Shown piece by piece: positions 7,561 to 13,391 of a stretch of 13,391 nucleotides of DNA. A program made the position numbers and the translations under genes. Numbering within the stretch: position 1 is the stretch's first letter; each line of letters opens with the position of its first letter. The DNA comes from Candidatus Sulfopaludibacter sp. SbA3 (lineage in GTDB: Bacteria > Acidobacteriota > Terriglobia > 20CM-2-55-15): contig CAMAWS010000031.1 of assembly GCA_945861845.1 (NCBI GenBank), positions 1 through 13,391 of the forward strand, given 5' to 3'. The notes beneath the pieces were generated by a model, which ran no database searches, was not told the origin of the DNA, and saw only the letters and a program-made list of their open reading frames with translations.

Positions 7561-8637
7561 CTAGTCGCCGAAGGAAATTCCTATATCGCGGGCAGATAAG
7601 AGAAGGTCGCTGTCGAGTGGAACAGTCTTTCGCTTCGCAAGGACATCCTTCAGCAGGACCGACTCCACGTCAGGCGGGATGAGAGCAACCATTCGCCCGT
7701 ATTCACCCTTACGGACCAGCCGCGCCGCCGCGGCGCCGAATCGCGTACCCAGAACGCGATCGAACGTAGTCGGAGGCCCCCCGCGCTGCAGGTGCCCAAG
7801 GACGACAACGCGGGTTTCCTTGCCCGTAAGCGCGGTGATGGCTTCAGCGACCTGTTCTCCTACGCCACCCAGCCGTTGTTCGCGGCCGGCCTGCTTGGGA
7901 TCTCGGTGGGTAATGAATCCGCCTTTTGGGAAGGCGCCTTCCGCAACGACGACAATGCTGAAATGCTTGCCCTGTCTTTCACGCGCAAAGACACTTTCGG
8001 CGACCTTTTCGAGATCGTATGGAATTTCAGGTATGAGAATGCAATCCGCGCCGCCGGCGATACCGGAATTGACGGCGATCCATCCCGCATTACGGCCCAT
8101 GACCTCGACGACGATCACTCGCCGGTGGCTTTCGGCCGTCGTGTGCAGCTTGTCGAGAGCGTCGCGGCCGGTATTGACCGCGGTGTCAAAACCGAACGTT
8201 ATGACCGTGCCGCCAATGTCGTTGTCGATGGTCTTGGGAATGCCGACAACGGGCATGCCCTTTTCGTACAATTTCTGGGCAATTCCAAGCGTGCCATCAC
8301 CACCGATCGCGATGAGCGCATCGAGTTCCATCTTGCGGAAATTGGCCATCACCGTGTCGGATATGTCCCGTTCCACAGTTTCGCCACCGGCGATTACGGT
8401 GGGGTACGCAAATGGATTGGCGGCGTTGGTGGTGCCGAGGATCGTGCCACCCAGATGAAGGATGCCGGAAACATTGGCGGTTCCGAGCGGTCTCGTCCTA
8501 CAATGCACGAGGCCGTCGAAGCCTTCTTCAATACCAACGACGTCCCATCCATACCCGGCCGCGGTCTTGACTGCCGCCCGGATAACGGCATTGAGAGCAG
8601 GACAATCACCGCCACCGGTGAGAATACCTATTCGCAT
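7561..8637 (-). CDS. pfkA: 6-phosphofructokinase, group III type
   Basis: 358 residues, full length. It phosphorylates fructose 6-phosphate to the 1,6-bisphosphate in cytosolic glycolysis. Visible motifs: GILTGGGDCPALNAVIR (nucleotide loop), IGGDGTL (112-118), PKTIDNDI (134-141, with the catalytic Asp), VMGRNAGWIA (fructose 6-phosphate binding) and GHLQRGGPPTTFDR. The pair GGDG plus PKTIDND is the one seen in group III or mixed-substrate enzymes. The Gly favours ATP, while the Lys is the residue found in pyrophosphate-dependent forms. Phosphate donor and allostery therefore cannot be read with certainty. ATG 8637 has AGGAGG just upstream. It is divergent from the YHS gene, with 97 bases between. 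The M23 peptidase lies downstream on the same strand. Confidence 0.94.
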   Translation of the reverse strand: MRIGILTGGGDCPALNAVIRAAVKTAAGYGWDVVGIEEGFDGLVHCRTRPLGTANVSGILHLGGTILGTTNAANPFAYPTVIAGGETVERDISDTVMANFRKMELDALIAIGGDGTLGIAQKLYEKGMPVVGIPKTIDNDIGGTVITFGFDTAVNTGRDALDKLHTTAESHRRVIVVEVMGRNAGWIAVNSGIAGGADCILIPEIPYDLEKVAESVFARERQGKHFSIVVVAEGAFPKGGFITHRDPKQAGREQRLGGVGEQVAEAITALTGKETRVVVLGHLQRGGPPTTFDRVLGTRFGAAAARLVRKGEYGRMVALIPPDVESVLLKDVLAKRKTVPLDSDLLLSARDIGISFGD

Positions 8638-8734
8638 GTACCCCTCCTGGGTTTCTGGTAGGGTGATTCTTCTTGAATCGGAAATGTTTTGAAAGCTATT
8701 TCAGCAAGAGTTCCTTTTGGAGGTAGTAGTAACA

Positions 8735-8977
8735 ATGAAACGCATGATCGTAGCTGTCCTGCTGCTGATCGCCGTTCCAGCGGTTTCGACTCCGGCGTTT
8801 TCCCAGGCGAAGAAGACCGAAAAGACGGAGAAGGCGAAAGACCCTGTCTGCGGAATCATGGTCGATAAGAATCCGGAACTCTCGTCCTCACACAAGGGCG
8901 AAACGTATTACTTCTGCTCGCGCGCCGACATGGACGAATTCAAGAAGAACCCGGACAAATACGCAAACAAGAAATAA
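8735..8977 (+). CDS. exported YHS-domain protein, putative metal binder
   Basis: 80 residues. A signal peptide covers about 1-24 (KRMIVAVLLLIAVPAVSTPAFSQA), followed by a Lys-rich linker (KKTEKTEKAK). A minimal YHS domain follows: DPVCGIMVDK, then the segment GETYYFCSRADMDEFKKNPDKY. The two cysteines, in DPVCG and YFCS, are the family's proposed metal ligands. YHS domains occur in copper or heavy-metal handling proteins and in some enzymes; here it stands alone in the cell envelope. ATG 8735 gives a clean signal peptide, with GGAGG 11 bases upstream, a slightly long spacing. A weak promoter match lies upstream (TTGAAT at 8673, 17 bases, CTATTT). The MFS remnant follows 39 bases later in the same frame. 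Confidence 0.88.
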   Translation: MKRMIVAVLLLIAVPAVSTPAFSQAKKTEKTEKAKDPVCGIMVDKNPELSSSHKGETYYFCSRADMDEFKKNPDKYANKK

Positions 8978-9016
8978 GAGCACTCGGATTCCGCCCGCCC
9001 ATTCCCTTGCAATAGC

Positions 9017-9484
9017 GTGAACCGCAACATCATCGGCATCAGCACGGTTCAATTCGGCGTTCTGGTGGCGGTGCAGGCGGTCACATCGATGATCGTCTAC
9101 GTGCCTGCAGCAAAAATTGCCGACCGCATCGGCCGAAAACCATTCGTGATCATCACATTCCTGTTCTTTGCGCTGTTTCCGATCGCGGTAGTCTTGTCCA
9201 CGGGCTTCTTATCCCTTGTGGCTGCCTTTGTCATCGGAGGCCTGCGCGAGATCGGCGAACCCGCCCGCAAGGCCATGATCGTGGACTTCGCCCTGCCGGA
9301 GTTTCGAGGAAGAATGGTGGGCCTGTATTACTTCGCCCGAAGTATTTCGATTACGCCATCCGCCTTGATCGGGGGGCTGCTGTGGCGAATATCCCCGGCA
9401 GTGCCGTTCGTCACCGCCGGCGTGATTGGCGTGATTGGAATGCTGGTTTTTGCGGCTACCGTCGAAGAGCAGTACGCGTCGTAG
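9017..9484 (+). pseudogene. 5'-truncated MFS transporter, C-terminal third
   Basis: 155 residues that match only the second half of a major facilitator transporter, normally about 400 residues. Visible are AKIADRIGRKPFVI (the motif-A-like loop between helices 8 and 9), GLREIGEPARKAMIVDFALPEFRGRMVGLYYFARS, and the last helices ending in FAATVEEQYAS. The first six or seven helices are missing. Upstream there is only 39 bases to the YHS stop, with no ribosome binding site before the GTG, so translation is doubtful. A second, 120-base copy of its 3' end occurs at 10300-10419 with 111 matches. It is best read as a remnant. An expressed half-transporter is possible but unlikely. Confidence 0.8.
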
Positions 9485-9504
9485 GCTGGAAGCAGTAATG
9501 CGTT

Positions 9505-9778
9505 AGTCTCGGACGGTAGAATGAGGATCGGGCAGCTTTCCCGTCCCAGCCGTGGAGCGGCGGCATAGCGTAGCCACGGGCGGGAGCCCGTGGTTGTGGA
9601 ACTCCAGACGGACCAAGCCCCGTAGGGGCGGCATAGCACGCAACGTGTTATGCCGCCCCTACGGGGCTTCGCGCTGAGCCAGTCTCTGCCACGGGCTTCC
9701 GCCCGTGGCTATAGTATTCCGCCGCTCCGCGGCTCGGGCCGGGAAAGCCGCCCCTCCCCCCTTCTACCGTCCGAGACT
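9505..9778. repeat. 274-bp nested palindromic repeat element
   Basis: The outer arms AGTCTCGGACGGTAGAA (9505-9521) and their exact complement (9762-9778) bound the element. The inverted similarity continues inward for about 90 bases per side (9505-9593 versus 9689-9778, roughly four-fifths identical). Each arm ends in its own hairpin, CCACGGGC/GCCCGTGG, with loops GGGA (left) and TTCC (right). The centre is a near-perfect stem: 9615-9635 pairs exactly with 9649-9669. Adding GCACG/CGTGT with one wobble gives about 26 pairs around a CAA loop. No gene is seen, and I found no target-site duplication. The plan (outer arms, sub-arms that are hairpins, central hairpin) is the same as in the 4413-4680 element, but the sequence is different. 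Confidence 0.8.
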
Positions 9779-9911
9779 GAAGCCCCGCGCCCACATGTTG
9801 ACCAGATCCCGATGAACATTACCTGGCCCTATTTGGCTCACAGCAGGCGCACAAGCCGGACAAGTGTTTCGCCATTGATTGTCATTTAGGTTCTGCGTGC
9901 ATTTTTAAATC
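9779..9911. other. intergenic stretch without recognised gene
   Basis: It begins with GAAGCCCCGCGCCCACA, one half of the GC-rich hairpin motif found whole at 4690-4736 and 13334-13357. The rest (to the ATPase remnant) shows no convincing gene, hairpin or promoter to me. Confidence 0.5.
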
Positions 9912-10285
9912 ATGTTTGATCGGATACTCCGGATTCCGGCGTCCCAGAGTTTCTTCCTGTTCGGTGCGCGTGGCACGGGCAAGTCCACGCTTCTATCCGC
10001 GCAGATTCCTGTCGATCGATCTCCGATCGACGCATCGAATGGAGCGTGATTGATGAGGTTCAAAAATCGCCCGCGCTCCTCGACGTGGTGCAGAAGGAGA
10101 TGGGCCGGCGCCGATTCCGCTTCGCCCTTTCCGGATCCAGCGCGCGCAAGCTCAAACGCGGCGCCGCAAGTCTGCCTGCAGGCCGCGCTCTGGAGCACCA
10201 TCTGTTTCCTCTGACGCACGTCGAACAGGAGGACCGTTTCGATCTCGGTTTCGCTCTCCGTTGGGGAAGCATGCCCTCTGCCTGA
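9912..10285 (+). pseudogene. broken DUF4143-type AAA ATPase
   Basis: Two pieces of one ATPase lie in different frames. Piece one (9912-10049, ending in TGA) has FDRILRIPASQSFFLFGARGTGKSTLL, the P-loop. Piece two (about 10028-10285) has WSVIDEVQKSPALLDVV (Walker B), then RFALSGSSARKLKRGAASLPAGRALEHHLFPLTHVE and DLGFALRWGSMP, and stops at TGA 10283-10285. The residues normally found between P-loop and Walker B are missing. The C-terminal DUF4143 domain that should follow GSMP is also gone. An 8-bp inverted repeat, GTCGATCG/CGATCGAC (10011-10018, 10024-10031), sits at the internal junction. Intact members are about 380-450 residues and resemble P-loop ATPases of mobile, toxin-antitoxin-rich regions. 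With an internal deletion, a frameshift and a 3' truncation, it is not functional. Confidence 0.85.
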
Positions 10286-10422
10286 GTCCGTTCCCCTCGG
10301 CCTCGATCGGCGGACTGCTGTGGCGAATCGCCCCGGCAGTGCCGTTCGTCGCCGCCGGCGTGATTGGCATGATTGGAATGCTGGTCTTTGCGGCTACCGT
10401 CGAAGAGCAATACGCGTCGTGA
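10286..10422 (+). pseudogene. second copy of the MFS transporter 3' end
   Basis: From 10300 to 10419 this is 92.5 percent identical (111 of 120) to 9362-9481. It encodes FPSASIGGLLWRIAPAVPFVAAGVIGMIGMLVFAATVEEQYAS and then TGA. Five of the nine differences are silent, so it evolved under constraint before it was broken. No start codon of its own or upstream transporter sequence is present: it joins directly onto the truncated ATPase between about 10277 and 10297. It ends three bases before the convergent DUF2442 stop. Confidence 0.85.
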
Positions 10423-10425
10423 CCA

Positions 10426-10665
10426 TCAGGCAGTCACGCGAATGTGCCCGCGCAAATACTCTGGAGCGAAGTCTGCACCGTTCTCCCAGGCAACCGTGTG
10501 GCAAGCAATGATGAAACGCTTGAAGAGTTCGACGTCGCGCAACGGCATGAAAATCGGACCTGTCAATTCCTCGGACAGGTCAACCTCACCGCACGTGCCG
10601 TCGTTGAACCGGAGCCACAGGGTATAGTCTCGAACGTAATTCGCCTCAACTACGTGTATGAACAT
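10426..10665 (-). CDS. DUF2442 domain protein
   Basis: 79 residues, normal for the family. Features: YTLWLRFNDGTCGEVDLSEELTGPIFMPLRD, then the segment FKRFIIACHTVAWENGADFAPEYL, the typical W.NGADFAPE.L ending. DUF2442 genes are commonly paired with DUF4160 genes, an arrangement often suggested to be a toxin-antitoxin couple without firm proof known to me. The start ATG lies 4 bases after the DUF4160 stop, with no strong ribosome binding site, consistent with coupling. It is the last gene of the minus-strand unit and is convergent with the MFS fragment. Confidence 0.88.
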   Translation of the reverse strand: MFIHVVEANYVRDYTLWLRFNDGTCGEVDLSEELTGPIFMPLRDVELFKRFIIACHTVAWENGADFAPEYLRGHIRVTA

Positions 10666-10669
10666 GTGT

Positions 10670-10927
10670 CTATTCTAATGGTTCGATGCGTCTCAGGGGA
10701 AGTTCTTGACGGGCACGCTGCCAGTCGTCGGCTAATTCCCCTTTATGAAGCTCGTACCATTCGAGGACCGCATTGAGTGCTCGCCGGGGAAACTTGCCGG
10801 TCACGATTCCCGTATCGATATCGACCGTGATTTCGAACTCGCCGTAGTCCGCATGAAAATGTGCCGGCGGGTGGTCACGGTAGTTCATATAGATGACGAT
10901 TCCGAGAAAGCGACTGATTTCGGGCAC
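10670..10927 (-). CDS. DUF4160 domain protein
   Basis: 85 residues. The family signature is complete: PEISRFLGIVIYMNYRDHPPAHFHADYGE (HxPxHFHA core), then VTGKFPRRALNAVLEWYELHKGELADDW. The start is GTG at 10927, since the family begins with MPxISRF. AAGGG lies about 9 bases upstream, inside the end of the preceding gene. That gene's stop is only 4 bases before this start, so the DUF4160-DUF2442 pair is joined to the Fe-S/Cys-rich operon rather than standing alone. The biochemical activity of DUF4160 is not established as far as I know. Confidence 0.9.
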   Translation of the reverse strand: MPEISRFLGIVIYMNYRDHPPAHFHADYGEFEITVDIDTGIVTGKFPRRALNAVLEWYELHKGELADDWQRARQELPLRRIEPLE

Positions 10928-10931
10928 TTCG

Positions 10932-11603
10932 CTAGCCCTTCTTCGCAGTCTCGAAAAGGCGGGAGGCGCGGGTTGGATTGAAGACTCCGCAACTGCAGAA
11001 TCTTGCCAGCGTGGTGGACGCCTGATCGGGAGTGCGTCTTCCCTGCTTCACCCATTCCACGAGCTTGCGCACGAGATTGAAGGAAATCATTCCGTGGCCG
11101 CACATCGTGGAAAGTTCCAGCGTGTTGCGGTCGGCCATCCGGTCTGTTTGACCGAAGAAGCCCAGTGAGTATTCGACGCTGTGCCGCTCGAGTCCCGCGC
11201 GGCGGGCGCATTCCTGGGCCTTGTCCAGCGCGCCGCTGATATTGATGGAAAGGCCGAGATCTTCGGCCTTGAGTTCCTTGATAAAGGCGACGACGTTGTC
11301 CGGGTTATCAAAAACCGCCGCAACCGTGGTCGGGCACGACACGCCGCTTTGCACAGCGTCGAAATTCGTGGTCTCGTCGCGGCGCCAATGCACGGTCGGC
11401 TTCAGATCCTTCGAAGGCCTGTAGATGCAACCATGGCTGGCGTCGCCCAGGTTCACCGGATGGTGCTTTTGCGCAATCTGAAGAAACCGGCGCTCCTTTT
11501 CGACACAGTCCTTGTCGTTGCGTCCGCGCGCGGGTATCGCAAAAACGATGTAGTCGTCACTGAAGCTTTCGGCAGATCCGTATCGGTGCAGTGTGTTGGT
11601 CAA
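10932..11603 (-). CDS. Cys-rich protein coupled to an Fe-S protein, function unknown
   Basis: 223 residues; I do not recognise a named family. Probably soluble and cytosolic. Seven cysteines are seen: 33, 59 (SHGCIYRP), 90 (SGVSCPTT), 132, 168 (MCGHGMIS), 203 and 205 (RFCSCGVFNP). The C-terminal group MCGHGMIS...FCSCGVFNP, with its His-Gly pair, looks like a conserved site and could hold a metal or Fe-S cluster. The middle part VAAVFDNPDNVVAFIKELKAEDLGLSINISGALD looks like an alpha/beta domain. The start is TTG at 11603, overlapping the Fe-S gene stop as TTGA; no other start codon occurs for a long way. That overlap argues the two proteins are made together and cooperate. Confidence 0.7.
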   Translation of the reverse strand: MTNTLHRYGSAESFSDDYIVFAIPARGRNDKDCVEKERRFLQIAQKHHPVNLGDASHGCIYRPSKDLKPTVHWRRDETTNFDAVQSGVSCPTTVAAVFDNPDNVVAFIKELKAEDLGLSINISGALDKAQECARRAGLERHSVEYSLGFFGQTDRMADRNTLELSTMCGHGMISFNLVRKLVEWVKQGRRTPDQASTTLARFCSCGVFNPTRASRLFETAKKG

Positions 11604-12418
11604 GAAGCGTGCCCCAATCCGAGGTTTGTCTTTCCACGGACAAAAGAAAGGCCCTCGCCCGCCAGGACCTCATCCAGGGCGCTGGCGCCGTCCTGCTCGC
11701 AGCGCGTCGAGACGCCGACAGCGACGACGGTGTCCAAAGTCTTCGATACCTGATCGATTCTTGCGAGAACGGCCGGCACATTATTAATGGATGTCTTGAA
11801 CTCGACGATTGCCGAAAGAATCTTCTCGTTGAGGATGTCGTCGCGGAGTTTTCCGGTGGCCTTGTCGGTCATCATGTGCGTGACCGGATTATTCGGCTCA
11901 AACGCGATGCCGGTCTTTGCGAGGGCCATGGCCATCGTTTCGATATCCCGGAATCGCACACCGACCGTCGGACGCCCGAATTCCACAACGTATCCGACTT
12001 CACCGATACCCACGCGATTGGTCACATCGTTAGTTTTCACTTCTTCCGTACCCCGGCCATGAACACCTGTGCTTTCATGGGTCACCTGCGGATCGCTGAA
12101 CGCGCGCCGCACGACTCGCGGCCAGGAGAGTTCATCGGGGGTAATAGCGGAAGTCGGACACACGTCCGGCTCGGGATCGAAACGCAACCGAAAGAGCTTC
12201 AGGAAGGAACGAACACCGCGAACGAGACTGGGATTGAGTTTTTCCATGCTCATTCCACGAAAGCAGGTATAACACTCGACGCACTCGTCGGAATTCACGG
12301 AAGCCCGGTTCGTTGACGCATCGATGGAAATGGCTCCCATTGGGCAAACCGGAACACAGTTCCCGCACGCGACACATTTCCGATCATCAATCTTCATAAG
12401 ATACACGGAGTTTAGCAC
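11600..12418 (-). CDS. 4Fe-4S protein with a split second cluster motif, function unknown
   Basis: 265 residues from the ATG at 12397 (MKIDDRKC), or 272 from the GTG at 12418; I prefer the ATG because ferredoxin domains usually start just before the first Cys. The first motif is canonical: CVACGNCVPVCP (Cys8, 11, 14, 18). The second is CVECYTC (39, 42, 45), but its partner Cys-Pro (Cys80) comes only after about 34 residues, where bacterial ferredoxins have three. The remaining two thirds has RAFSDPQVTHESTGVHGRGTEEVKTND and GEVGYVVEFGRPTVGVRFRDIETMAMALAKTG, then NPVTHMMTDKATGKLRDD and KTNLGLG. From memory, proteins with this body occur in several anaerobic or soil bacteria without assigned function. 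No membrane segment is seen. It is the first gene of the minus-strand unit; its ribosome binding site is weak. Confidence 0.8.
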   Translation of the reverse strand: MLNSVYLMKIDDRKCVACGNCVPVCPMGAISIDASTNRASVNSDECVECYTCFRGMSMEKLNPSLVRGVRSFLKLFRLRFDPEPDVCPTSAITPDELSWPRVVRRAFSDPQVTHESTGVHGRGTEEVKTNDVTNRVGIGEVGYVVEFGRPTVGVRFRDIETMAMALAKTGIAFEPNNPVTHMMTDKATGKLRDDILNEKILSAIVEFKTSINNVPAVLARIDQVSKTLDTVVAVGVSTRCEQDGASALDEVLAGEGLSFVRGKTNLGLGHAS

Positions 12419-12434
12419 ATGGGTCCCGTGCTAA
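12412..12434. promoter_or_regulatory. 7-9-7 dyad between divergent genes
   Basis: TTAGCAC (12412-12418) and its exact complement GTGCTAA (12428-12434) are separated by 9 bases. The dyad lies between the Fe-S gene ATG and the desaturase ribosome binding site, where a regulator could act on both. It would overlap the first codons of the Fe-S gene if the GTG at 12418 were the true start. It could also be chance. Confidence 0.35.
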
Positions 12435-12469
12435 CATTTGCACTCTCTTTGAGCTAAGGAGGATCCCTG

Positions 12470-13315
12470 ATGAGCAAGTCGGCATTCGCCGAAAAACACC
12501 CGTGGACGCTTCCGTGGTGGAAAGCCGAAGGCGAAAATTTCTGGGTCTTGGTCTATATCTTCGCTATTCACATTCTGAGCATCCTCGGGCTCGTGTTCTA
12601 TACCCTGCCCGGCTGGCCCGTGTTTCTTTCTGCGATGTTCCTTGCTTGCCTGGGCGGACTCGGCACAACCGTCGGATATCATCGGGCGCTGGCGCATCGC
12701 GCCGTGAAGCTGCATCCCGTAGTCGAGCAAATTCTCATTTTGTTTGCCGTGTTCAATGGCTCCGGCGCGCCGAGCACCTGGATCGCGAACCATCGCAATC
12801 ATCACGCAGCCGCAGATACAGTCGATGATGTCTCCAGCCCGCGTCATGGTGGATTCTGGTGGGCGCATCTTCGCTGGCTGTACCAGTGGGAAGCGTCGAG
12901 CATGCAGAAATGGTGCCCGGACATGATGCAGAGCAAGTACACGTTTTGGGCGAAGATTCAGATCCCCATCGTTGCCGTATCGCTGACATTCGGTTACTTT
13001 CTCTTCGGTTGGGCGGGGCTCCTGTGGCTTGGCCCCATGCGAATGCTGTACTGCCTGCACCTGCAGTGTTTCGTGAACAGCCTGCTCCATCTAAAGGAAG
13101 GCCTGCCGGAGGGCGTCGATTCCAGCCAGAACATCTGGTGGCTCGGTCCGCTGCAGGTAACAGCATGGGGCGAGAACTGGCACGGCAACCACCACGCATA
13201 CCCGGCCTCCGCAAAATTCAGCCGTCATTGGTGGCAAATCGACATCGGCTGGTACGTGATTCGAGGATTACAGGCGGTCGGCCTGGCGTCGAACATACGA
13301 TTGCATCCGCAGTAG
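12470..13315 (+). CDS. membrane acyl-CoA desaturase-type enzyme
   Basis: 281 residues. This is a di-iron membrane desaturase that introduces a cis double bond into fatty acyl chains, adjusting membrane fluidity. Three His boxes are present: HRALAH (His71, His76), HRNHH (His108, 111, 112) and WHGNHH (His238, 241, 242). The extra ligand segment FVNSLLH (Asn203, His207) is also there. Four hydrophobic regions lie at about 25-47, 50-68, 163-187 and 189-206. The enzyme is on the short side for delta-9 desaturases, with no fused cytochrome b5 domain, so it needs an outside electron donor. AGGAGG lies about 8 bases before the ATG. It is divergent from the Fe-S gene; a role of that Fe-S protein as donor is only a thought. 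All expected ligands are seen, so it should be active. Chain position and substrate form are not readable. Confidence 0.93.
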   Translation: MSKSAFAEKHPWTLPWWKAEGENFWVLVYIFAIHILSILGLVFYTLPGWPVFLSAMFLACLGGLGTTVGYHRALAHRAVKLHPVVEQILILFAVFNGSGAPSTWIANHRNHHAAADTVDDVSSPRHGGFWWAHLRWLYQWEASSMQKWCPDMMQSKYTFWAKIQIPIVAVSLTFGYFLFGWAGLLWLGPMRMLYCLHLQCFVNSLLHLKEGLPEGVDSSQNIWWLGPLQVTAWGENWHGNHHAYPASAKFSRHWWQIDIGWYVIRGLQAVGLASNIRLHPQ

Positions 13316-13333
13316 CTTTACCCTGCCCCAGTG

Positions 13334-13357
13334 GGCGCGGGGCTTTAGCCCCGTGCC
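13334..13357 (+). terminator. GC-rich hairpin after the desaturase gene
   Basis: GGCGCGGGGC (13334-13343), loop TTTA, then GCCCCGTGCC (13348-13357), ten pairs with one wobble, 18 bases after the stop codon. There is no T run directly after it. It shares its core with the hairpin at 4690-4736, so it may be a dispersed repeat that also serves as terminator. Confidence 0.5.
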
Positions 13358-13391
13358 AAGTTCCTACAGAAATTTTCTCGATCTTGGCACG
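13352..13391. repeat. inverted repeat at the window edge
   Basis: CGTGCCAAG (13352-13360) is exactly complementary to CTTGGCACG (13383-13391), with a 22-base AT-richer spacer. It overlaps the right arm of the preceding hairpin and is cut by the window end, so its full extent is unknown. Confidence 0.5.

Noticed and set aside
7792..8661. Long open frame (289 codons) on the plus strand
   Set aside because: It is antisense to the complete phosphofructokinase gene, has no family motifs, and arises from GC-rich codon bias.
9505..9778. CRISPR array or clustered direct repeats
   Set aside because: The repeats are inverted, not direct and regularly spaced, and no cas gene is nearby.
9912..10285. 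Intact defence or toxin-linked ATPase
   Set aside because: The reading frame is broken, the segment between P-loop and Walker B is missing, and the C-terminal domain is absent.
11591..12316. Plus-strand open frame of 241 codons
   Set aside because: It is antisense to the Fe-S protein, whose Cys motifs are clear on the other strand.
12431..13090. Long open frame (219 codons) on the minus strand
   Set aside because: It lies wholly antisense to the desaturase, which has all its His boxes; the antisense protein is low-complexity and unrecognisable.

Overview
The window looks like chromosomal DNA of a moderately GC-rich, Gram-negative-type soil or environmental bacterium, most plausibly an acidobacterium or a relative. 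This is inferred from gene style, not from a marker gene. The hints are a bacillithiol-type redox protein, an ECF sigma/anti-sigma pair preceded by a small membrane protein, TTG and GTG starts, and many intergenic GC-rich palindromes of a shared type. No rRNA, tRNA, CRISPR array or phage gene was seen.

Layout: (1) 1-521 (-): the start of a Ycf45/SpoIIIAA-like P-loop ATPase, cut by the window edge. (2) 605-3290 (+): three overlapping genes, namely a YtxJ-type bacilliredoxin, a DUF255 (thioredoxin fold plus six-hairpin) protein, and a 110-residue Cys-containing protein of unknown function. The last one overlaps the 3' end of a convergent membrane acetyltransferase-like gene (3221-4324, -). (3) 4325-4736: a non-coding stretch with a probable promoter, a complete 268-bp MITE-like element with 9-bp target duplication, and a strong hairpin. 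(4) 4737-8637 (-): reading 5' to 3' on the minus strand, phosphofructokinase, a MepM-like M23 peptidase, a small membrane protein, an ECF sigma factor and its zinc-motif anti-sigma factor. (5) 8735-8977 (+): an exported YHS-domain protein. (6) 9017-10422: a decay zone. It holds a 5'-truncated MFS transporter, a 274-bp nested palindromic repeat, a broken DUF4143-type ATPase, and a second copy of the MFS 3' end. (7) 10426-12418 (-): a tightly packed four-gene unit, namely an Fe-S protein, a Cys-rich protein, DUF4160 and DUF2442. (8) 12470-13315 (+): an acyl-CoA desaturase-type membrane enzyme, followed by a hairpin related to the one at 4690-4736 and by the edge of another inverted repeat.

Working together: the bacilliredoxin/DUF255 genes form a probable thiol-redox operon. 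The sigma/anti-sigma genes form a signalling unit, possibly with the small membrane protein as partner or target. The Fe-S and Cys-rich proteins are translationally coupled and probably act together. Pfk, M23 peptidase, YHS protein and desaturase are metabolic or envelope genes without an evident common pathway.

No defence system or clearly new machine is evident. The best leads are the two different repeat elements, the decay zone bracketed by duplicated MFS ends, and the uncharacterised Fe-S/Cys-rich pair fused in layout to a DUF4160-DUF2442 toxin-antitoxin-like couple.
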